DNA from: an uncultured Clostridia bacterium
GTDB lineage: Bacteria; Bacillota; Clostridia; Oscillospirales; Ruminococcaceae
Assembly (NCBI GenBank): GCA_947627465.1
Contig: CANQWD010000009.1
Coordinates: 33,064 to 97,063, forward strand
DNA length: 64,000 bases
Direction of reading: 5' to 3'
In this document: piece after piece, positions 7,329-15,263 of the stretch
Numbering within the stretch: the first letter of the stretch is position 1
Layout of the letters: the number at the start of each line of letters is the position of its first letter
Notes under the pieces: model-generated
Database searches by the model: none
Told to the model about the DNA's origin: nothing
What the model saw: the letters and a program-made list of their open reading frames with translations, nothing else
Program-made: the position numbers and the translations under genes

Positions 7329-8885
7329 ATGAGAAAAACATTGATATCCGCATTGGTTCTGATTGCGTTGACGGTGCAATTAACAGGGTGTAACGACAAT
7401 ACTCCCGCTGAGCAACCGAACGAAAGTTCCTCCGTGGTATCGGACGTTAGCGAACCGCAGAATAGCTCCACATTTTCAACGGAGGCTTCAAGTTCAAACA
7501 AACCTCAAAGCAGTACGGCTTCAACTACTTCAAGCACCTCCGAAACAAGCAAGCCACAAAGCAGCACGACTACCACAACCTCAAACGCTCCCGAAGTCAG
7601 CGAACCGCAGAGTAGTACGGCTTCAACAACATCAAGCGAACCCGAAACATCATCTTCCGAGAGCAATTCCCAACCCGAGGAAACGTCAAAGGACGATACT
7701 CCCCAGTGGACGGAAACGGCGGTCAGCGGCGAACGCTATGTGAACACCGATTACATAAGCTCCAGAGTTAACGCGATACAGGGCAGTAACACGGTAAAGC
7801 AATATAGACTTAATGACAAGGTTACGGTAGTGGCTAAAACTGATACGAATTATTACAAGTTGGAGGACGGAACATTTATTCACTCCGATTACTTATCTGA
7901 AAGTAAGGTGACAGTTCAGCAACCGCAAACAACGACAAGTAGCTCCACAAACAACGGACAAGGAGAAACAATCGGAGCGGAGAAATTAAGCTTTGTTGAG
8001 CTTGATGACGGCACATTATCTGTAAATTTTGATGATAGTGTCTATAAAAACGGATACAAAGAAATAGAAAATATAATTATTCCCGCTGAATATAATGGAA
8101 AGAAGGTCACTCAGATTGCCGAGAAAGCCTTCGCGGGATTTAGAAACCTTAAATCAGTCACCATTCCCGAAGGGATTACCATAATAGGTAAAACAGCTTT
8201 CAACGGGTGTGAAAGTCTGGAATCCATCAATCTACCCAGAAGTCTTAAAACAATAGGATTTAGGGCTTTTAGTATGTGCAAAAATCTAAAATCCGTAACA
8301 ATATATAACGGTGTGGAAATGATTGAGAAAGGAGCTTTTGATAGCACGGCTTTTTTAAGCAATCAAAAAGGCATAAGGTATTTAGGAAATTGGGTCATCG
8401 GGTGTGAGGAAGGAACAACTATTGCCGAAATCAAAAACGGCACGATCGGCATTGCGGGTGGAGCATTTTCGGGAGATGAATGGGGTGTTTATCATAACCT
8501 AGAATATGTTAGTATACCCGACAGTGTAAAGTATATAAATTCGATGAGTTTTAATTCTTGCACTATTGAAAATCTTAAAATACCAAATTGCCTAACCACT
8601 TTGGAATATGGCTTTTTTGATAGTTGTTCTATTTGTAATCTTACTATACCAAAAACCGTCACCTATATTGACCCTCAAGCAATGAGTACCCCTCTTGGCG
8701 GTGTAAGAAAATTGGATAACATATATTTCACGGGTACAGAGGAAGAATGGAACCAACTTTTGCAAAACTCTGGCTGGGACGGAACAATAGTTCACAGTCA
8801 AGCAAGATTTGATTTACACACTACAATTAAGACCCCTATATATTATGAATTGCATTTCAATTCCGAGGGACCCGCTATTCCATAA
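7329..8885 (+). CDS. Lipoprotein with SH3-like and leucine-rich repeats
   Basis: A 518-residue paralogue of the preceding gene. The signal peptide and lipobox (VQLTGC, Cys21) and the next 25 residues are nearly the same. A long Ser/Thr/Pro-rich stalk with a repeated SxPQSSTxSTTSS pattern covers about residues 40-125. An SH3-like segment follows at about 130-195 (ERYVNTDYISSRVNAIQGS, KVTVVAKTDTNYYKLEDG), then LRR_5 repeats to near the C-terminus. SH3_3-type domains bind cell-wall peptides, so the protein may be held to the wall while the repeats face outward. The pair forms a cargo operon in the mobile element. The last repeat has a divergent tail (FTGTEEEWNQLL) typical of BspA proteins. Confidence 0.82.
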   Translation: MRKTLISALVLIALTVQLTGCNDNTPAEQPNESSSVVSDVSEPQNSSTFSTEASSSNKPQSSTASTTSSTSETSKPQSSTTTTTSNAPEVSEPQSSTASTTSSEPETSSSESNSQPEETSKDDTPQWTETAVSGERYVNTDYISSRVNAIQGSNTVKQYRLNDKVTVVAKTDTNYYKLEDGTFIHSDYLSESKVTVQQPQTTTSSSTNNGQGETIGAEKLSFVELDDGTLSVNFDDSVYKNGYKEIENIIIPAEYNGKKVTQIAEKAFAGFRNLKSVTIPEGITIIGKTAFNGCESLESINLPRSLKTIGFRAFSMCKNLKSVTIYNGVEMIEKGAFDSTAFLSNQKGIRYLGNWVIGCEEGTTIAEIKNGTIGIAGGAFSGDEWGVYHNLEYVSIPDSVKYINSMSFNSCTIENLKIPNCLTTLEYGFFDSCSICNLTIPKTVTYIDPQAMSTPLGGVRKLDNIYFTGTEEEWNQLLQNSGWDGTIVHSQARFDLHTTIKTPIYYELHFNSEGPAIP

Positions 8886-8928
8886 GAACCCTATCAATGT
8901 TAGCGGAGCATAAAAATAAGCGTTTGCC

Positions 8929-8957
8929 TTGACAACCCTCGACAAATATGCTATAAT
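8929..8957 (+). promoter_or_regulatory. Sigma-A promoter of the methyltransferase gene
   Basis: TTGACA (8929-8934) and TATAAT (8952-8957) with a 17-bp spacer. Confidence 0.85.
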
Positions 8958-8992
8958 TACGACAGTGAGACCGATAAGCTAATAATCACAAT

Positions 8993-9034
8993 AAATCGGC
9001 GGCGGCAGAAAAATGCCGTTGCCGATTTATTTTT
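8993..9034 (+). promoter_or_regulatory. Attenuator-like hairpin between promoter and methyltransferase gene
   Basis: AAATCGGC (8993-9000) pairs with GCCGATTT (9021-9028), and GGCA (9004-9007) with TGCC (9014-9017). The stem is followed by ATTTTTGC. It lies downstream of the promoter and upstream of the ribosome binding site GGGGGAG (9038-9044). It should therefore act as a leader terminator or attenuator of the methyltransferase transcript. Confidence 0.6.
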
Positions 9035-9051
9035 GCATTGGGGGAGCATTT

Positions 9052-10005
9052 ATGCTGTGTTATCAAACCGATCTTGGCGGTGCGTATTGCGGGGATAGTC
9101 TGACGCTGATTGACGAATTGGAGGATAATTCCGTTGACCTTGTAATGACCTCGCCGCCGTTCGCGCTGCTTAAACCTATGGAATACGGCAACGTTCCCCA
9201 AAACGAGTATGTGGAGTGGTTTAAGCGGTTTGCGGAAAAGCTGTTGCCCAAGCTGAAAGACACGGGGAGCTTTGTTATAGATATCGGAAACACCTATAAT
9301 AAGGGCGAACCTACATACAGCCTATACGCGTTCCGAACGCTGATAATGCTCGTTGATGACCTCGGCTATAAGCTGGCGCAGCCGTTCTGTTGGTATAATC
9401 AGAGCAAGCTCCCCGTGCCGATAGAATATGTGAACAAAAAGAAAATTCGGTGCAAGAACGCCATTGATATGGTCTGGTGGATGTCCAAGACAAGCAATCC
9501 GAAATCGGACGTTACAAAGGTTCTAAATCCTTACAGCAAGAGTATGAAAAAGCTGTTTAAGAACCCCGAGAAGTTTTACAGGCTTGATTTGCCGAAAGAA
9601 AAACGCTTGACAACGCATACCAATTCTTGGACGAATAATAACGGCGGTAGCATTCCGAGCAATTGTCTAATAATCTCAAACAGCGAATCAAACTGCAAAT
9701 ATCTCCGAACGTGCAAAAAAGCGGAGATAAGACCGCACCCTGCGCGGTTTCCGAGCCAGTTGGCGGAATTTTTTATCAAGCTGTTGACGGACGAGGGCGA
9801 TTTGGTGATAGATATATTCGCTGGCAGTAATACCACGGGAGCGGCAAGCGAACAATTAAACAGGCAGTGGCGGTCGTTTGAATTGCGGCGGGAATATGTG
9901 GCAGCGAGCGCGTTCAGATTTCTTGGAGATGATGACGACCCGAAAGCGGTATATAATCGCATAATGAAAGTAAAAGAGGGCGGTACGGATATACCGAGGT
10001 TCTGA
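9052..10005 (+). CDS. Site-specific DNA methyltransferase (N4-cytosine/N6-adenine type)
   Basis: A 317-residue amino-methyltransferase. The catalytic motif IV, TSPPF, is at residues 33-37. The AdoMet motif I, DIFAGSNTTG, is near the C-terminus (254-263), so the order of motifs is that of the beta class. The SPPF form is common in N4-cytosine enzymes. Motif I has Asn where FAGSGTTG is usual. The start ATG 9052 has GGGGGAG 7 bases upstream; an in-frame ATG at 9013 lies inside the leader hairpin and is rejected. No restriction endonuclease gene is adjacent: the next 1.4 kb is non-coding. It is therefore probably an orphan methylase carried by the element. Target sequence unknown. Confidence 0.85.
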   Translation: MLCYQTDLGGAYCGDSLTLIDELEDNSVDLVMTSPPFALLKPMEYGNVPQNEYVEWFKRFAEKLLPKLKDTGSFVIDIGNTYNKGEPTYSLYAFRTLIMLVDDLGYKLAQPFCWYNQSKLPVPIEYVNKKKIRCKNAIDMVWWMSKTSNPKSDVTKVLNPYSKSMKKLFKNPEKFYRLDLPKEKRLTTHTNSWTNNNGGSIPSNCLIISNSESNCKYLRTCKKAEIRPHPARFPSQLAEFFIKLLTDEGDLVIDIFAGSNTTGAASEQLNRQWRSFELRREYVAASAFRFLGDDDDPKAVYNRIMKVKEGGTDIPRF

Positions 10006-10031
10006 ATAAATCTGCAATAGGTTAATATTTT

Positions 10032-10068
10032 AAGGCGTAAATCGTTTGAGGTTTGCGCCTTTTCTTTT
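10032..10068 (+). terminator. Terminator after the methyltransferase gene
   Basis: AAGGCGTAAA pairs with TTTGCGCCTT, followed by a T-rich tract at 10061-10067. Confidence 0.75.
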
Positions 10069-10875
10069 TGCCTTTTATGAAATAGGCACGCAGAGCGGCG
10101 TAAATGCCCCTAAAATCGACCGAGGATATATCTTAGGGAAAGTTTATTCTTACAAGCGGAAATTTCATATCGGGCAAGTATGGGCGATTTTAGACTATGA
10201 ATTTTATGTGGTAACAATTTCCAGTTGCCTTTGCCTATAAAAACCTATTAAACATATCTTAAAAATTTGTAAAATAAGTTTTTTGCTTTAAATTTTTAAA
10301 TTAACAGATTAAGTTTATCTACTTATAGAAAATCATCTACATTATTGAACGTGATGGAATTATTTGGAAATCCTGTAGAGCATATGAAAATTTCTGTCTA
10401 CATTTCAAATGGCACACTACATCACCACTACATATACTCAAACATAATGAACATCAATTCCATCTACTGCACTCCGTGAAGGGTGTACTGCCGTAATAAG
10501 AACATAATATTTATATAAATATTACTCTCCGTGACAGTGGGGGGTTCACTCCTGTTTGCACCAATATGGACTGTACAGGACTGGTTGAGAAATTGAGAAA
10601 CAAGCAGGGAAAAGGTGAAGTGATAAGCGTTTATAAGCAAGAGCATTAAACGAAAAGCAATCAACGAAAATGCAGAAATTGATTAGGTGTCTTGTACTTG
10701 TTTATTTGTGCAAGATGGATAAAAATAAGGGGTTGAGCGTTCTAAAATTTGACACTTATTTGCGAAAAAGCCCACAGCTGTAAAAAAGGCGATAAAGAGC
10801 GTTGTAGAGCCAAATTCGGTTATTGGTAGAAATGTGGTATACAGTAGCAAAATTTGAGTGCTAAAGGGGGGCTTT
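10069..10875. other. Non-coding, AT-rich stretch
   Basis: About 800 bp with no convincing gene on either strand. Short open frames lack ribosome binding sites and family features. The end of the stretch (about 10840-10875, with ACAGTAGCAAAATTTGAG) looks like a decayed copy of the 86-bp repeat that follows. It is much poorer in G+C than the flanking genes. Its role (origin, transfer site or decayed sequence) is not visible. Confidence 0.5.
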
Positions 10876-11340
10876 GTTGAGCAGATATCCAAATGTTTGT
10901 ACACTATCATATCTTCCAGTTCTACAGAGAACAAAATTTTAGAACATAAGTAGAGTGTTATGTTGAGCAGTAATTTATATGTTTGTACACTATCATATCT
11001 TCCAGTTCTACAGAGAACAAAGTTTTAGAGCATAAGTAGAGTGTTATGTTGAGCAGTAATTTATATGTTTGTACACTATCATATCTTCCAGTTCTACAGA
11101 GAGCAAAATTTTAGAGCATAAGTAGGGTGTTATGTTGAGCAGTAATTTATATGCTTGTACATTGTCAAATCTCCCAGTTCTACAGAGAACAAAATTTTAG
11201 AGCATAAGTTGGGTGCTATGTTGAGCAGATACCTCTATGCTTGTACATTATCAAAACGTATAGTTCTACAGGAAACAAAATTGGTGTACTTAAATGGGCT
11301 GATATGTTGAACTTAGCAAACGAGTTGTACAGGAGCAAGC
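10876..11340. repeat. Tandem array of 86-bp repeats, about 5.5 copies
   Basis: Units begin with GTTGAGCAG at 10876, 10962, 11048, 11134 and 11220, with a decayed unit (GTTGAACTT) at 11306. The period is exactly 86 bp each time. Units 1-3 are nearly identical, unit 4 has about ten changes, unit 5 is strongly diverged and unit 6 is barely recognisable. Conserved cores are GTTGAGCAG, TTGTACA, AGTTCTACAG and AACAAAATT. Because 86 is not a multiple of 3, the array cannot be one coding repeat. There are no unique spacers, so it is not a CRISPR. It lies just upstream of the integrase operon. Confidence 0.95.
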
Positions 11341-11416
11341 ATACAAATTCAACAGCGATAAAGCGCAGTACTAGTTAGAAAAATGGCGATATGCATTTGG
11401 ACGAACAGAAAAATAA

Positions 11417-11455
11417 TACGATAGCATAAAACCAATTTTGAAAGGAGCTATCGTA
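11417..11455 (+). promoter_or_regulatory. Hairpin enclosing the ribosome binding site of the integrase operon
   Basis: TACGATAGC (11417-11425) and GCTATCGTA (11447-11455) are a perfect 9-bp inverted repeat. The right arm overlaps the last G of the AAAGGAG ribosome binding site and the A of the start codon at 11455. Folding would restrict initiation. The same dyad could instead be a protein-binding operator. Confidence 0.5.
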
Positions 11456-11646
11456 TGAAAGTTACGGTTACACACTCAAAACTCACGGACAAAGCAAAGG
11501 AAAGGTTCGTGAACGATGTGACAAGGAGAATGCTGGAGATAATGAAAAATCAGAGGGAGCGGGAGATTTCCCAATCGAAGGGTCTTGACAAGAACGGAAA
11601 AAAGCGATATAATCCCAGTCAAAGTTTAGGAAAGGGGGAAAAGTAA
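11455..11646 (+). CDS. Small basic protein encoded just upstream of the large serine recombinase
   Basis: A 63-residue highly charged protein. The N-terminal half is a likely helix (KLTDKAKERFVNDVTRRMLEIM) and the C-terminal half is basic and polar. The ribosome binding site AAAGGAG is excellent. Its stop lies 1 bp before the start of the recombinase gene, so the two are translated together. No family is recognised. Position and size would suit an accessory factor for recombination, such as a directionality factor, but nothing in the sequence proves this. Confidence 0.65.
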   Translation: MKVTVTHSKLTDKAKERFVNDVTRRMLEIMKNQREREISQSKGLDKNGKKRYNPSQSLGKGEK

Positions 11647-11647
11647 G

Positions 11648-13156
11648 ATGGTAGCGATTTATTGCAGAAAATCGGTTGACAAGGTAGACAGCACGAGCAT
11701 TGAAACCCAGATTGACTTTTGCAAACGGCTGATAACGCCCGATGAAAGCTTTGAGGTTTATTCCGACAGAGGTTACAGCGGCAGTAATACAAACCGCCCC
11801 GATTTCCAAAGGCTTATGTCGGACGTGGAGCAAGGCGCGGTATCAAGGGTTATCGTTTACCGTATCGACAGAATAAGCCGTTCCGTTCTGGACTTTGCGA
11901 ATATTTACGGGCAATTGGAAGAAAACAACGTTGAGTTTGTATCGGCGACGGAGCAATTCGATACGTCAACGCCTATGGGAAAGGCTATGCTGCAAATCAT
12001 AATGGTCTTTGCGGAGCTTGAACGCAAAACGATACAGCTTAGAATTACCGATAACTTCTATGAGAGAGCGAAAAAAGGCTTGTTCCTTGCAGGCAAAGCT
12101 CCGATAGGCTACAAGAAAATACCATATGAGATAGCGGGCGTGAAGTCGCATATTCTTGGTGAGGATATCGAAACAAGCGGCATTATTAAGTTTATCTACA
12201 AGAAATATCTGGAGGACGGCTCATCAATGGGGCAGATCGTAAAGTACCTCAATTCCCCCGATTGTGAATTTACATACTCCAAAAAATTTACAAACACCTC
12301 GATAATGAGAATACTTTCCAATCCCGTTTATGTCCGTGCCGATGCCGATGTTTACGGGTATCTCAAATCAAAGGGCGCAATTTTGCATGACAAAATCGAG
12401 CAATTTGACGGAGTTCACGGCTGCACGATATACGGTCGCCGCAAGGAGAAAACGCAGAGCAAGTTCAAAGACCTAGAGGGCGAGAATATTCAGCTTAATC
12501 TGCACGAGGGGCTTATTTCCTCCGAGGACTGGCTGCGCGTTCAGAAAAAAATGGAGAGCAACAAATCAATAAAAAACAGCGGTCGCGGAAAAAACAGTTG
12601 GCTGTCGGGGCTTATCAAGTGCGGATACTGCGGGCTGGCTGTTACCGTGGTGAACGGTCAGCGCAACGGCAAACGCTATGTTTACTGCGATGGCAGAAAA
12701 AACAAGACTTGCTACGAGAGAAAATCTCACGCTACCTTTGACGAGCTTGAACAAGCCGTTGAAAGCGTTCTCCTGCCGCATATCGGGGATTTCCGATACG
12801 CGTTGTCGGAAAAGTCGGGCGAGAACGCCGCAAGGCTCAACGAGCTGAAAATACGGCAAGCGAAAATAGATGAGGAAATAAATTCAATCGTTGAGAAATT
12901 TGTGAAAGCAAACGATAATATGCTGGAATACCTTAACGGCAAGGTAAACGAGCTTGAAAAGAGCAAGAGTGAGATCGTCGGGGAAATACTCGACATCACC
13001 GCACAAAAGCCGTTGGATATAGATTTCAAGCAGATCAAGGAGTTTACAGACAATTGGGAAAATCTGGACTTGGAAACCAAAAAGCAGATAGCAAGGCAGT
13101 TTATAAAGCAAATTACATATACTGATGAAAAGCTGAACGTTGAGTTCTATATCTGA
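11648..13156 (+). CDS. Large serine recombinase (integrase) of the element
   Basis: A 502-residue site-specific recombinase with the full large-serine layout. The resolvase catalytic domain spans residues 1-150 (YCRKS, nucleophile Ser9), followed by the recombinase domain (about 160-270). A zinc ribbon starts at Cys325/Cys328 (CGYCG) with the second pair in YCDGRKNKTC. A long coiled coil follows (about 375-450). The C-terminus is close to the att site. These enzymes integrate and excise phages, IMEs and Tn4451-like elements by attP x attB exchange. Immediately after the stop codon the sequence becomes an in-frame asparagine synthetase fragment. That is the arrangement expected for an integrase at the end of its inserted element. 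Confidence 0.93.
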   Translation: MVAIYCRKSVDKVDSTSIETQIDFCKRLITPDESFEVYSDRGYSGSNTNRPDFQRLMSDVEQGAVSRVIVYRIDRISRSVLDFANIYGQLEENNVEFVSATEQFDTSTPMGKAMLQIIMVFAELERKTIQLRITDNFYERAKKGLFLAGKAPIGYKKIPYEIAGVKSHILGEDIETSGIIKFIYKKYLEDGSSMGQIVKYLNSPDCEFTYSKKFTNTSIMRILSNPVYVRADADVYGYLKSKGAILHDKIEQFDGVHGCTIYGRRKEKTQSKFKDLEGENIQLNLHEGLISSEDWLRVQKKMESNKSIKNSGRGKNSWLSGLIKCGYCGLAVTVVNGQRNGKRYVYCDGRKNKTCYERKSHATFDELEQAVESVLLPHIGDFRYALSEKSGENAARLNELKIRQAKIDEEINSIVEKFVKANDNMLEYLNGKVNELEKSKSEIVGEILDITAQKPLDIDFKQIKEFTDNWENLDLETKKQIARQFIKQITYTDEKLNVEFYI

Positions 13157-13618
13157 TTTCCGTTTGTATCTCTGTGTGACCGCAAAGACCGTATGAGCAT
13201 GTCGCATGGTCTGGAAGTGCGCGTGCCGTTCTGTGATTACAGATTGGTAGAATACGCCTACAATATCCCGACGGAATTCAAAAACTACCGCGGCAGAGAA
13301 AAAGGATTGGTTCGTCACGCTATGGAAGGTCTGCTGCCCGAGCACGTTTTGTGGCGCAAAAAGTCGCCGTACCCCAAAACGCATAATCCGAATTATCTGG
13401 CATTGCTGAGCGGAAAGCTGAAAAAACTTCTCGAAAGCAGCGATTGTCGTCTCACGGAGATAGTAAACGCAGATAAACTTCGTGAAATGCTCGACACAAA
13501 CGGGGCTTCATTTACGAAAAACTGGTATGGACAATTGATGACCGTGCCGCAGATCTTCGCGTACTTTTTGCAAATTGAAGCATGGCTTAAAAAATATGAT
13601 GTGATCGTCGAAGTTTGA
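13157..13618 (+). pseudogene. asnB: 3' fragment of asparagine synthetase (asnB), split by the element
   Basis: The frame is open directly from the recombinase stop codon (13154-13156) and reads LCDRKDRMSMSHGLEVRVPF. This is the highly conserved synthetase-domain motif of AsnB, followed by WRKKSPYPKTHNP and the normal C-terminus. Only about the last 150 residues of a protein of about 610-620 residues are present. The glutaminase domain and the ATP-pyrophosphatase loop are missing and should lie beyond the left end of the element. The ATG at 13193 has no ribosome binding site, so this is not an independent gene. A terminator follows at 13626. Confidence 0.9.
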
Positions 13619-13625
13619 CTGTCTG

Positions 13626-13656
13626 CTGCCGCCCGTTCAACGAGGCGGCAGTTTTT
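13626..13656 (+). terminator. Terminator after asnB
   Basis: CTGCCGCC (13626-13633) pairs with GGCGGCAG (13644-13651), followed by five T residues. Confidence 0.85.
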
Positions 13657-13666
13657 CCGCGCGATA

Positions 13667-13695
13667 TTGACAACAGCGTTCAAAAAGGGTATAAT
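13667..13695 (+). promoter_or_regulatory. Sigma-A promoter of nnr
   Basis: TTGACA (13667-13672) and TATAAT (13690-13695) with a 17-bp spacer, 18 bp before the start codon. Confidence 0.85.
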
Positions 13696-13713
13696 TAGAT
13701 CAGAGGTGATATT

Positions 13714-15240
13714 ATGCCATTCGTAGTAACAAATTCTCAAATGAAAGCCGCGGAAACGGAATGCAATGCACGGTACATTTCATATTCCGAGATGATGAAA
13801 AACGCCGGAAATGCCGTTGCCGTGCGTATTATCGAAAAAACGAAACCCTGTCTTGCCGCAATGCTCTGCGGCGCGGGGAACAACGGCGGCGACGGCTTTG
13901 TAATAGCGGCACGGCTGCTCGAAAAAGGATACAAAATACGCGTAATTCTCGTAAACGGCGAACCGAAAACCGACTGCGCCCGCGAATATTTTGAAAAGCT
14001 TCCGAAAGAGCATATCCATTTGTTTTCCGAGGAAGAACAGAAATGCTTAACGTGGGTTCAAAACGCGGAGATAGTCGTAGACTGCGTATTCGGAACGGGA
14101 TTTCACGGCGCACTCCCCGAAAACGCGGCGAAGCTCTTTAAAGCCGCCAATGAACGCCCCATGCGCGTTGCGGTTGACGTTCCGAGCGGCGTAAATTCAG
14201 ACACGGGCGAGTTTGACGAACGTTGCTTTAAGCCTACACACACCTACGTTCTCGCGGCGTTCAAGAAAGGTTTGTTAAATCCCAAAGCTATGGAGCTTTT
14301 AGGCGATTTTGAACTTCTCGATATCGGCATAAACGGCGGCTGTTATAAGCAAATCGAGGCGATTTTCGCGGGAGACGTTTCGCGCGGAGAACTGCCGAAA
14401 CGCTCGAAAATCTGTCATAAGGGAACTTTCGGCAGACTGCTGAATATCGCCGGTTCGCTTCAATGCAGCGGCGCGGCGGTGATGAGCACGCGTGCGGCTC
14501 TGCGAAGCGGAGTGGGGCTTTGCACGCTCGCCGCGCCCATTTCGACCGTGAAAGCGCTTTCGGGAAAGCTCGTCGAAAATACGTTTCTCCCGCTCCCCGA
14601 AACCGAAGACGGCTTTATCGGAAACAACGCTTGTGAACAGATTGACGAGATACTTCCGAAAATGACTGCCGTTTCAATAGGCTGCGGCTTGGGAAACAGT
14701 GAAAACACTCGAAAAATCGTTGAACACGTAATAAAAAACGCGAATTGTCCGATAATTATTGACGCCGACGGAATAAATTGCTTATCCGCGAATATAGATG
14801 TATTAAAGGAACGGACAGGCGATACCGTAATAACTCCGCACCCGTTGGAATTTTCGAGGATAAGCGGAATGACGGTCGGCGAAATTCAAGCCGACAGGAT
14901 AGGTGCGGCGAAGAAATTCGCCGGTAAATACGGCGTTGTTGTGCTGCTTAAAGGCGCTTACTCGGTAATCAGCGACAGCATGGGCGACGAGGTTATTGTC
15001 AATCCCACGGGGAACTCCGCGCTTGCCAAAGGCGGCAGCGGCGACGTTCTTACGGGAATGATCGGCGCAATGCTCGCTCAGGGTGTCGTCGCTTATCACG
15101 CGGCGGCTTCGGCAGCTTACTGCCACGGTTACGCCGCAGAGCTTGTTTCAAAAGAGAAATTCGCGCCGAGCGTCCTCGCAAGCGACATTATCGAGGCTCT
15201 GCCGAGGGTCTACACGTTACCGTTTTATTCGTTCCTTTAA
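13714..15240 (+). CDS. nnr: Bifunctional NAD(P)H-hydrate repair enzyme
   Basis: A 508-residue fusion of NAD(P)HX epimerase (YjeF_N, residues about 1-215, with AGNNGGDGFV) and ADP-dependent NAD(P)HX dehydratase (carbohydrate-kinase-like, about 225-500, with AKGGSGDVLTGMIGAML). Together the domains restore hydrated NADH/NADPH, a damaged form of the cofactor, in the cytoplasm. Full length for the bacterial fusion family. It has its own consensus promoter and a GAGGTGAT ribosome binding site. It is followed after 23 bp by a lipoprotein gene. The chromosome resumes here after the asnB terminator. Confidence 0.95.
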   Translation: MPFVVTNSQMKAAETECNARYISYSEMMKNAGNAVAVRIIEKTKPCLAAMLCGAGNNGGDGFVIAARLLEKGYKIRVILVNGEPKTDCAREYFEKLPKEHIHLFSEEEQKCLTWVQNAEIVVDCVFGTGFHGALPENAAKLFKAANERPMRVAVDVPSGVNSDTGEFDERCFKPTHTYVLAAFKKGLLNPKAMELLGDFELLDIGINGGCYKQIEAIFAGDVSRGELPKRSKICHKGTFGRLLNIAGSLQCSGAAVMSTRAALRSGVGLCTLAAPISTVKALSGKLVENTFLPLPETEDGFIGNNACEQIDEILPKMTAVSIGCGLGNSENTRKIVEHVIKNANCPIIIDADGINCLSANIDVLKERTGDTVITPHPLEFSRISGMTVGEIQADRIGAAKKFAGKYGVVVLLKGAYSVISDSMGDEVIVNPTGNSALAKGGSGDVLTGMIGAMLAQGVVAYHAAASAAYCHGYAAELVSKEKFAPSVLASDIIEALPRVYTLPFYSFL

Positions 15241-15263
15241 TAATCAGTTGGAGGAACAGTGCA

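Noticed and set aside
9013..9051. An upstream start for the methyltransferase at 9013
   Set aside because: It lies in the leader hairpin and has no ribosome binding site, whereas ATG 9052 has GGGGGAG.
10046..10240. A 64-codon plus-strand open frame after the methyltransferase
   Set aside because: It begins inside the terminator of the preceding gene, lacks a ribosome binding site and ends in unstructured AT-rich DNA.
10683..10934. An 83-codon open frame on the minus strand, starting in the 86-bp repeats
   Set aside because: No ribosome binding site. The start lies in a repeat unit whose period (86) does not keep a frame, and the translated text shows no family features.
10876..11340. The repeat array as a CRISPR
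   Set aside because: The units are 86 bp, directly adjacent and nearly identical along their whole length. There are no spacers and no cas genes.
11455..11646. Naming the 63-residue protein as a recombination directionality factor
   Set aside because: Only its position supports this; no family signature was seen, so no function was assigned.
13193..13618. A complete small asparagine-synthetase-like gene
   Set aside because: The in-frame AsnB sequence continues upstream of the ATG up to the recombinase stop, and there is no ribosome binding site. It is a fragment of a split gene.
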